From NCBI GenBank assembly GCA_039815825.1, contig JBCBYO010000010.1, positions 1 to 64,000 of the forward strand: a stretch of 64,000 nt of DNA, written 5' to 3'. Positions 25,401-32,160 of the stretch are shown piece after piece. The notes beneath the pieces were generated by a model, which was not told where the DNA came from, ran no database searches, and saw nothing but the letters and a program-made list of their open reading frames with translations. The stretch's first letter is position 1. Every line of letters starts with the position of its first letter. The DNA is from JBCBDX01 sp039815825. Its GTDB lineage: Bacteria; Pseudomonadota; Alphaproteobacteria; Rhizobiales; Rhizobiaceae. The position numbers were made by a program, and so were the translations under genes.

Positions 25401-25987
25401 CGCCACTCCTGTTCCAACGCCTCAAGCGCCGTGTCCAGAGCGTCCCCGGTTTTGGTATCGAGCAGTTGTTGGCGTCTGGCTTCGTGGGCTTTTCGATCAG
25501 CTTCCTTGATGTCGGATGCGTTGACCAACATGGAACGCGGACTTTCCAGGCCTATGCGGTCCATGGCCTCGCGAAACAGTTTGCGGTCTTCAGCTTTGTC
25601 GATGGCTTCGGGTGTGGCGCCAATCATCTCCACATCATGCTTGTCGAGCACACCCATGGCTTTAAGCGAGAGCGCGGTATTCAGTGCAGTTTGACCGCCC
25701 ATTGTGGGTAAGACGACGAGTTTTTCATCGGGACGCTCGGCGCGTTCCTTTTCAATGATCTTGGCGACAACATCAGGTGTGATAGGTTCGATATAGGTCG
25801 CATCCGCCAATTCCGGGTCCGTCATGATCGTCGCCGGGTTGGAATTTACCAGCACGATCCGATAACCCTCGTCTTTCAGGGCCTTACAGGCTTGCGTTCC
25901 CGAATAGTCAAATTCGCATGCTTGCCCGATAACGATAGGCCCGGCGCCGATGATCAGGACGGTATCAATATCAGTACGTTTGGGCAT
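22484..25987 (-). CDS. carB: Carbamoyl-phosphate synthase large subunit
   Basis: A 1167-residue enzyme subunit, slightly longer than E. coli CarB and usual for alphaproteobacteria. Two homologous ATP-grasp halves are visible: [20 protein letters not shown] opens the first, and [20 protein letters not shown] starts the second near residue 650. The C-terminal MGS allosteric domain ([33 protein letters not shown]) binds UMP or ornithine-type effectors. With CarA it makes carbamoyl phosphate from bicarbonate, glutamine-derived ammonia and ATP for pyrimidine and arginine synthesis. carA lies 3 kb further along on the same strand. Confidence 0.98.
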   Translation of the reverse strand: [1167 protein letters not shown]

Positions 25988-26143
25988 AGGCGCGGCTTCT
26001 GTTTTCTTTGCACGAAAAGGCCGGAAGGAATGCTCCCGCCGGCTAATCGCTTCTGTCTTGTCTGGCTAAGCGCTCGCTATAACGAAGCTGCGGCAGAATG
26101 TAACCCCGTTGACTGTGGAAAAAAGCTGGATCATGAAGCAAGC

Positions 26144-26698
26144 CTAAGGATCGGGATAGCGCAGGTTCAACTCTTCTATTCTTGTTGAGCTCAGCGTTTG
26201 CGCATCGCGCAGGATTTTCGGGTCTCTGATGACGTCTGCCGCAAGTTGCGGATCACGCAACTGGGCTCGGGCGAGTACAGGACCCGTCATCTCATAATAA
26301 TTGAATGATCCATTTTGATATCCATATCGGCCACCGAAGCGCACTGCGCGATAACCAATAAAGGCCGATAACCGACCGCGTGTTGTCGGGCCATTGTCGA
26401 CGGAAAAGTCTGAGCCAAGCGCGCGAATGGCGTCTCTAAAGATAATATCGGCAGCTTTGCGTGTAACGAAATTGGTCGCGTAGAGTAGATCGTGAACGAT
26501 CGCCGCTTGCGCATATTTCCCCCAATTACTGATAGGAAACTGCGCCCACCAAGGCACACTGGCACCATCGCTACAAAAACCGCGTGGTACTATGATTGAA
26601 TTTATGTCTTCGGGCCCTTGTAGCCCAAATTGAAAGGAAACCGTGACCACGCGAATGGGCCGCATGTTTTCGATGCGGCCCACGTCTGCGGTATACAT
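26144..26698 (-). CDS. DUF1353 family protein
   Basis: A roughly 184-residue protein with the DUF1353 core: SIIVPRGFCSDGASVPWWA, then AQAAIVHDLLYATNFVTRKA and ADIIFRDAIRALGSD. The conserved His-Asp pair (IVHDLLY) is the family hallmark. The domain occurs in phage and bacterial proteins of unknown function. The start is uncertain: the frame is open to 26806 (TTG), but ATG 26698 gives MYTADVGRIENMRPIRVV, closer to the expected length. No Shine-Dalgarno sequence is clear for either. Confidence 0.68.
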   Translation of the reverse strand: MYTADVGRIENMRPIRVVTVSFQFGLQGPEDINSIIVPRGFCSDGASVPWWAQFPISNWGKYAQAAIVHDLLYATNFVTRKAADIIFRDAIRALGSDFSVDNGPTTRGRLSAFIGYRAVRFGGRYGYQNGSFNYYEMTGPVLARAQLRDPQLAADVIRDPKILRDAQTLSSTRIEELNLRYPDP

Positions 26699-26839
26699 AG
26701 GCGCGGTAAATCGGTTCGCTTTCAATGGCTTGCCCCTGCTGTTGATGTGACCCAGCCCAAGGATAGCACATTTTGCGTGTTTCGATGAGTTGCGTTTCAG
26801 GCGCAAAAACGTGTGCGTTTGTGCTCTTTGAAAACCGTA

Positions 26840-27289
26840 TTACTTGCCCAGCTTGCCAAATACGGGACGTTTTGGCTTGGCTATCGGTTGGATGGGTTGC
26901 GGTTCGGGTTGGCGGGGCGCTTGGTTCGCAGGACGCGTTGGATCCTCGCGTTGTACCCGAGTGTTTTCATCGACACGGTAAGCCGTCAGGACCTGATCAC
27001 GCTTGTGCTTTTTCGACTCGCGAACGGGTCCCGTAAACTCAACGCCGACAAAGTCGCCACGGGACCAAATAATCTTGCAGGGGCGAATGGTGCCGTCGAC
27101 GGGTATCGTCAACTCAAAATCAGAGGGGACCGTCGAGACATCCTTGAATTGGAGTTTCGCGCCATTTTCACTCATATCGCGCACAACGCATTCAACTACG
27201 CTATGCAGCTCGGTCCAGCCGGCAAATCCCTGCTTAAGGGTACGAAGCCGCGGCTGACGCGCCTGCTCTTCGGCCTTTTGCACAGTCAT
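26840..27289 (-). CDS. PilZ domain protein
   Basis: A 149-residue protein with a PilZ domain at about residues 15-95: VVECVVRDMSENGAKLQFKD carries the D-x-S-x-x-G part of the c-di-GMP-binding motif, and CKIIWSRGDFVGVEFTGPV the C-terminal strands. The upstream RxxxR motif is weak (RQPRLRTLKQGF). A Pro- and Gln-rich basic tail (about 110-149) follows. It could sense c-di-GMP made by cyclases such as the protein at 1-885, though binding is uncertain. ATG 27289 was chosen; GTG 27304 would add five residues. It is divergent from the metallopeptidase gene. Confidence 0.8.
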   Translation of the reverse strand: MTVQKAEEQARQPRLRTLKQGFAGWTELHSVVECVVRDMSENGAKLQFKDVSTVPSDFELTIPVDGTIRPCKIIWSRGDFVGVEFTGPVRESKKHKRDQVLTAYRVDENTRVQREDPTRPANQAPRQPEPQPIQPIAKPKRPVFGKLGK

Positions 27290-27492
27290 TGTTTCATTGC
27301 CCACATATATATGCCCAGTGCGATTCTAGCTTACACGCTCAATAAATCCGTGAAAAAGTACGGTTAACACTCGTCTACTTAGTAAACGATCATGACTCCT
27401 CATGGTTGCACCGAGCTTGCGTCGGCAAATTGCTCTTGATGTGCGCCGGTCGATGAGCAAAGACTTGCGTGTCCACACGTGGGGAGGACGCC

Positions 27493-28449
27493 ATGCGGCT
27501 AGAAGGCCGGAGACGATCAACAAACGTTCAAGACTTACGCGGTTCGTCATCGCGGTCCCGAACAGGCTTCGGTCGGTCTACAAGCCAGCGCCGTGTCCGC
27601 ATTCCTTCATCGAGGCGGTCACCTGTGCGTTCATCTGGTGGGGGCCTCGGCGGCATTATCTTGTTGGTGGTCGTATTTTTTGCCCTGCGTGCGTTCGGCA
27701 TCGATCCGCTACAAGTGCTGGCGGGCGGTGGCGCACCCGGTGGATCGGTGTTCGATCAACTTGTACCGCAAACCCAATCAACGCGAACGCCAACGCCGGG
27801 CGTGACCCGAAATGATCCGCAAACCGTGTTCATCTCGCGCGTATTGGCCGAAACGGAAGATGTCTGGAACGGTATTTTCCAGGCGGAAGGCGGCAACTAT
27901 CCAGAACCAATCCTGGTGCTCTTCGAAAGACAGGTCGCTTCTGCATGCGGGCGTGCAAGTTCGTCTTCCGGTCCGTTTTATTGCCCTGCCGATCGCAAGA
28001 TTTACATCGATCTGAACTTCTTTGACCAGCTTGCAAACCGCTTTAATGCATCCGGTGATTTTGCGCAGGCTTATGTGGTCGCCCACGAAGTCGGCCATCA
28101 CATTCAAAACATCATAGGCGTGCTGCCCCGCTTCAATCAGATGCGCCGGCAAATGTCGCCAGCCGAGCAAAACGCCATGTCCGTTCGAGTGGAGCTACAA
28201 GCCGACTGTTTCGCTGGCATCTGGGGCCATTTTACCGAGCAAAAAGGATTACTTGAGCGTGGCGACCTGGAAGAAGCATTAAACGCAGCGGCTCAGATCG
28301 GCGATGATGCCATTCAAATGCGCACACGTGGGTTCATCGTCCCCGAAAGCTTTTCCCACGGCACATCCGAGCAGCGCCGTGACTGGTTCCTGCGTGGTTT
28401 TCAATCCGGGCGTTTCGCCGCGTGTGATACATTCAACAATCCGGTTTGA
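27493..28449 (+). CDS. Putative neutral zinc metallopeptidase, YpfJ family
   Basis: A 318-residue protein. The first 50 residues are Arg- and Ser-rich and probably cytoplasmic. A membrane segment (GLGGIILLVVVFFALRAFGI) follows, then the YpfJ (Zn_peptidase) domain. The zinc-binding motif is VVAHEVGHHIQNIIG (HExxH), with the third ligand expected in VELQADCFAGIWGH. The domain faces the periplasm if the positive-inside rule holds. ATG 27493 has GGAGG 5 nt upstream. The DUF2161 gene overlaps its stop by 4 nt, so the two are translationally coupled. Substrate unknown. Confidence 0.88.
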   Translation: MRLEGRRRSTNVQDLRGSSSRSRTGFGRSTSQRRVRIPSSRRSPVRSSGGGLGGIILLVVVFFALRAFGIDPLQVLAGGGAPGGSVFDQLVPQTQSTRTPTPGVTRNDPQTVFISRVLAETEDVWNGIFQAEGGNYPEPILVLFERQVASACGRASSSSGPFYCPADRKIYIDLNFFDQLANRFNASGDFAQAYVVAHEVGHHIQNIIGVLPRFNQMRRQMSPAEQNAMSVRVELQADCFAGIWGHFTEQKGLLERGDLEEALNAAAQIGDDAIQMRTRGFIVPESFSHGTSEQRRDWFLRGFQSGRFAACDTFNNPV

Positions 28450-29126
28450 GTAACAGCAAACAAAGGCCCAAAGAGGCTGAACTCTACCCGCCCGTCAAGG
28501 CTTTGCTGGAAGCGCAAGGCTATGAGGTGAAAGCTGAGGTGGCATCCGCCGATGTGGTCGGTAAACGCGGTGATGAACCGCCCGTTGTAGTGGAGATGAA
28601 AACAGGTTTTTCGCTCGCGCTTTTTCATCAGGCGGTGGAGCGGTTGAACGTGGTGGACCACGTTTATGTCGCCGTGCCACGAGCAACCGGTGCAACGTTT
28701 TGGAAAGCGCTAAAGGCCAACACAAAACTGTGCCGTCGCTTGGGGCTAGGTCTGATAACGGTTCGTCTTAAAGACGGGTTCGCGGAAGTACATTGCGACC
28801 CAGCGCCTTATGCGCCTCGTAAGAACAAGCGCAAATCTGAGGCGCTGCTGCGTGAATTTCAAAAGCGGCAAGGCGACCCGAATGTCGGAGGCGTGACCCG
28901 CACGACGATCGTTACGGCCTACCGCCAAGATGCGCAAAAGATCGCCGACTATCTAAAAGAAAACGGCCCAACCAAGGCATCCATCGTCGCCAAAGAAACC
29001 GGCGTGGATCGCGCCCGCGCAATCATGGCAGACAATCACTATGGCTGGTTTGAGAAGGTGGAGCGGGGCGTTTACACCCTTGCCGTTAGCCCTTCGACGC
29101 CGCAATCAGATCAAAAAACCGCTTGA
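28446..29126 (+). CDS. DUF2161 family protein, PD-(D/E)XK-like
   Basis: A 226-residue protein with a TTG start inside the overlap TTGA with the metallopeptidase stop codon. The N-terminal half has a PD-(D/E)XK-like arrangement: LYPPVKALLEAQGYEVKAEV, ADVVGKRGDEPPVVVEMKTG (D...E-x-K) and LFHQAVERLNVVDHVYVAVP. The C-terminal half looks like a winged helix (KENGPTKASIVAKETGVDRA). DUF2161 is usually called a putative phosphodiesterase or nuclease of unknown role. Its 3' end overlaps the convergent carA gene by 41 nt. Confidence 0.8.
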   Translation: MSNSKQRPKEAELYPPVKALLEAQGYEVKAEVASADVVGKRGDEPPVVVEMKTGFSLALFHQAVERLNVVDHVYVAVPRATGATFWKALKANTKLCRRLGLGLITVRLKDGFAEVHCDPAPYAPRKNKRKSEALLREFQKRQGDPNVGGVTRTTIVTAYRQDAQKIADYLKENGPTKASIVAKETGVDRARAIMADNHYGWFEKVERGVYTLAVSPSTPQSDQKTA

Positions 29127-30288
29127 ATAGGTAATGTGAGTCCTGCGGCCCCGGGGAAGCCTCTGGGTGATGTTGCACCGAAAAGACCGGCTTGCCGTCA
29201 ACCGCGAGCCCACAGTTTGATCCATCAAACAAGGAAACATGTGTTTCCGTTACACCAGTTGGCAGTGTCGATGCGTCAACAGCAAAACCATGGTTCATGG
29301 ATACGATTTCCACCTTACCGGTCGTATGGTCTTTGACCGGATGGTTCGCGCCATGATGGCCCTGGTGCATTTTCATTGTTTTCGCGCCCAAGGCGAGCGC
29401 CAGCATCTGGTGCCCAAGACAAATACCAAAGATAGGAATGCCTGATGCCACAAGCGCTTGAATGGTAGGCACGGCATACTCGCCCGTTGCCGCGGGATCG
29501 CCAGGGCCATTGGAAAGGAAAACGCCATCTGGCTTCTGCGCCAATACATCATCAGCACTTGTGCTGGCGGGCATGACTGTTACGCGCGCGCCCAGCCCTG
29601 ACATCAAGCGCAAAATGTTACGCTTAACGCCAAAGTCGAGGGCGACGATATGAAACTGGTCATCAGCGCTTTCGCTGTAGCCCTCGTTCCAAACCCAGGG
29701 CTTTTGCGTCCATTTCGATGATTGGCCGGAGGTAACATCTTTGGCCAGATCAAGATCTTCCAAGCCGCTCCATGATTTCGCGCGGGCGATTAGCGCTTCC
29801 TCGTCAAACTTGCCGGACGGGTCATGGGCGATAACGGCGTTGGCCAGACCATTGTCGCGAATGTGTGCGGTCAGCGCACGCGTGTCGACGCCGGCGAGCG
29901 CAATAATGCCACGCTTTTCCAACCAGTCAGAAAAATGCTCTGCGTGCCGATAATTGGAAGGGTCCGTGACAGGGGCTTTGAAAATAGCACCAACCGCGCC
30001 TGCGCGGTTTGCCGGCACCAGATCTTCAATATCCTCGTCATTTGTCCCCACATTGCCGATGTGAGGGAACGTGAAGGTTACGATTTGTCCGGCGTAGGAA
30101 GGGTCAGTCAGGATTTCCTGATACCCGGTCAAGGCCGTGTTGAAGCAGACCTCAGCTTCAATGGCGCCCGTCGCGCCGAGGCCTTTTCCCTTTAAAATTG
30201 TACCGTCGGCCAGAACTAAAACTGCAGTTGCAATTTCTGGCGCCCACGGGGCAGGCGTGACTTTTTGCGCCTCAATTGGGCTCGGCAT
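29086..30288 (-). CDS. carA: Carbamoyl-phosphate synthase small subunit (glutaminase)
   Basis: A 400-residue subunit that hydrolyses glutamine and channels ammonia to CarB. The N-terminal CarA domain has GYQEILTDPSYAGQIVTFTF and GNVGTNDEDIEDL. The class I glutamine amidotransferase domain holds the nucleophilic Cys in GIPIFGICLGHQMLALALGA and the His/Glu pair in VFSVQHHPEASPGPQDSHY. ATG 30288 is supported by GAGG 6 nt upstream; earlier in-frame starts at 30315 and 30336 are less likely. A TATAAT box at 30395-30400 fits its promoter. The 3' end overlaps the DUF2161 gene tail-to-tail. Confidence 0.97.
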   Translation of the reverse strand: MPSPIEAQKVTPAPWAPEIATAVLVLADGTILKGKGLGATGAIEAEVCFNTALTGYQEILTDPSYAGQIVTFTFPHIGNVGTNDEDIEDLVPANRAGAVGAIFKAPVTDPSNYRHAEHFSDWLEKRGIIALAGVDTRALTAHIRDNGLANAVIAHDPSGKFDEEALIARAKSWSGLEDLDLAKDVTSGQSSKWTQKPWVWNEGYSESADDQFHIVALDFGVKRNILRLMSGLGARVTVMPASTSADDVLAQKPDGVFLSNGPGDPAATGEYAVPTIQALVASGIPIFGICLGHQMLALALGAKTMKMHQGHHGANHPVKDHTTGKVEIVSMNHGFAVDASTLPTGVTETHVSLFDGSNCGLAVDGKPVFSVQHHPEASPGPQDSHYLFKRFFDLIAASKG

Positions 30289-30394
30289 AATGGGCCTCGG
30301 CTTGCAATCGTTCATGTCATTGTGATTTGTGTGCAAAACACTATATGAGGCAGGAAATCAAGCATATGGTGGAACCAGGGTAGCGCGCCAACAC

Positions 30395-30431
30395 ATTATA
30401 AGTTGACTACGTTTTCCACAGCCTCATATGT
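30395..30431. promoter_or_regulatory. Divergent promoter region of carA and yqeY
   Basis: On the minus strand TATAAT (30395-30400) fits the carA -10. On the plus strand TTGACT (30403-30408) with CATATG or ATATGT 16-17 nt later (30425-30431) fits a yqeY promoter. A 9-nt inverted repeat, ATATGAGGC at 30343-30351 and GCCTCATAT at 30421-30429, spans the region, and its right arm covers the yqeY -10. Confidence 0.5.
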
Positions 30432-30520
30432 GACCAATTTTCATGCACAGTGCGAGCCTAAACCCGGTTGCCAACCGCAAAAAGGGCAACTATTTTCTCG
30501 CGACGCACAAGGAGCGACAC

Positions 30521-30970
30521 ATGCGTGATGCAATCCAAACCGCGTTGAAAGCAGCACAAAAATCAGGTGACAAATGTCGTGTTTCGACACTTCGTCTCAT
30601 CTGTGCTGCGATCAAGGATCGCGACATCGCTAATCGGACCGCTGGCAAAGATCCCGTGTCAGCCGACGATATCAACGATATTCTCGTAAAAATGGTCAAA
30701 CAGCGTAAAGAAGCTGCGGTAACCTATGAAGAAGCAAACCGGCTTGAACTGGCAGAGCAGGAGCGCAAGGAAGCGCTTATCATCGCCGAGTTCATGCCCG
30801 AACAGCTATGCGAAGATGAGATCAAAAAAGCGGTCGCTAAAGTGGTTGAAGACACCGGCGCCGAAGGTCTTCGCGACATGGGCAAATGCATGGGTGCGCT
30901 GAAGGAAAACTATCAAGGCCAGATGGATTTTACCAAAGCCTCCGGCATCGTCCGGGACTTGTTGCGTTAG
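30521..30970 (+). CDS. yqeY: GatB/YqeY domain protein
   Basis: A 149-residue protein with the YqeY domain related to the tail of GatB and GatE (tRNA-dependent amidotransferase). Conserved segments are RVSTLRLICAAIKDRDIANR, DILVKMVKQRKEAAVTYEEA and EGLRDMGKCMGALKENYQGQ. Its cellular role is not well defined. ATG 30521 is set by AAGGAG 6 nt upstream. It is divergent from carA. In related genomes yqeY often immediately precedes dnaG, but here an lrgBA pair on the other strand intervenes. Confidence 0.9.
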   Translation: MRDAIQTALKAAQKSGDKCRVSTLRLICAAIKDRDIANRTAGKDPVSADDINDILVKMVKQRKEAAVTYEEANRLELAEQERKEALIIAEFMPEQLCEDEIKKAVAKVVEDTGAEGLRDMGKCMGALKENYQGQMDFTKASGIVRDLLR

Positions 30971-30973
30971 CCG

Positions 30974-31711
30974 TTACCCAAAAAACAGCCGCCAAGCGAT
31001 TGGCAACAATATCGAGGTCGCGATGGCGTTCAACCCCATCGCGATCCCCGCAAAAGCACCTGCGACCTCATTGACCTGAAGAGCTCTTGCGGTGCCGATG
31101 CCGTGTGATGCCGTGCCCATTGCGAAGCCGCGCGCCTCCCATCGTTTTACGCGCACCAAATCCATCGCAAGCGGGCCAAGGGCAGCGCCGATAATACCGG
31201 TTAGAATCACGAGAACGGCTGTGAGCGACGGCAAACCACCAAATTGTTCGGTGATGCCCATGGCAATGGGCGCTGTGACGGATTTGGGCGCCATGGCGAG
31301 TACAATATCGTCTGCAGCGCCGAGAAACCACGCCATGCTCACCGCGCTGGCCGATGCGAATGCGGAACCGGCGACAATGCTGAGAAACAAGGTCGCTGCG
31401 TGCCGCCGCACCTTGTTGAACTGCCGGTATAGCGGCACCGCCAGGGCTACCGTGGCAGGTCCGAGCAAGAAATGTACAAACTGCGCCCCTTCGAAAAATG
31501 TATCATAATCGGTGTTGGTCACGGTCAGCATGATGACCAGCAGGATCACTGAAATCGCAACAGGGTTGAGCAGCGGCGAACGGCCTGCCGCCTGATATAT
31601 GGCGTTTCCAATCTGATAGGCGATCAGGACAAGCGTTAAGTGCAAAAGCGGTGACGTCGACAGATAGACCCAGACATCACGCACATTGCCTGTTTCAATG
31701 GTATCAATCAT
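30974..31711 (-). CDS. lrgB: LrgB/CidB family membrane protein
   Basis: A 245-residue membrane protein with seven or eight predicted helices. Signature segments are LAMAPKSVTAPIAMGITEQF and GTASHGIGTARALQVNEVA, typical of LrgB/YohK. The pair LrgA-LrgB is known in Staphylococcus as a holin/antiholin-like system affecting murein hydrolase export; plant and Bacillus homologues transport glycolate/glycerate or pyruvate. Its start overlaps the lrgA end by 8 nt. It converges on yqeY with a 3-nt gap. Confidence 0.9.
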   Translation of the reverse strand: MIDTIETGNVRDVWVYLSTSPLLHLTLVLIAYQIGNAIYQAAGRSPLLNPVAISVILLVIMLTVTNTDYDTFFEGAQFVHFLLGPATVALAVPLYRQFNKVRRHAATLFLSIVAGSAFASASAVSMAWFLGAADDIVLAMAPKSVTAPIAMGITEQFGGLPSLTAVLVILTGIIGAALGPLAMDLVRVKRWEARGFAMGTASHGIGTARALQVNEVAGAFAGIAMGLNAIATSILLPIAWRLFFG

Positions 31712-32066
31712 CGGCAGGCTCGCTTTTGTCGCTCATATTCATCAGCGTTTGTGCGATGAAACCGGTGACGATAACCGCCGCGACAGTCGAGACAATCAAT
31801 GTCACCCCGATGGGAAGAAGATCCGCTTCCAGTAGCCCCAGATGGACGATGATTCCGGTTCCGGCTGGCACAAACAGTAGCGATAGGTTCTTCAACAACG
31901 TATCAGCGACCGTGCTAAGGTCATCAGGTGTTGAGCCTTTGACGATCAAGCCAATCAACAAGATCACCATCCCCGCGACGGGGCCCGGCATCGGAAGGCC
32001 AAAAAAGGCCACAATCGCCTCGCCAATCAGCTGGCAAGAAAAAATGATGGTGATCCATAAAAGCAT
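31704..32066 (-). CDS. lrgA: CidA/LrgA family membrane protein
   Basis: A 120-residue small membrane protein with four predicted helices. The CidA/LrgA motif FFGLPMPGPVAGMVILLIGL is clear. It partners the downstream LrgB protein, with overlapping reading frames (8 nt). Possible roles are regulation of murein hydrolase activity or small carboxylate efflux. No LytTR or LysR regulator is adjacent. It is divergent from dnaG, with about 95 nt between them for both promoters. Confidence 0.88.
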   Translation of the reverse strand: MLLWITIIFSCQLIGEAIVAFFGLPMPGPVAGMVILLIGLIVKGSTPDDLSTVADTLLKNLSLLFVPAGTGIIVHLGLLEADLLPIGVTLIVSTVAAVIVTGFIAQTLMNMSDKSEPADD

Positions 32067-32160
32067 GAGCGACTCGCTTTGAAAAACTTGTACACACCCT
32101 TACCACGCTTGTGACCTGGTTGGTCTTGTGTAGCGGCCAACGAATAGGCATTTTCACTTC

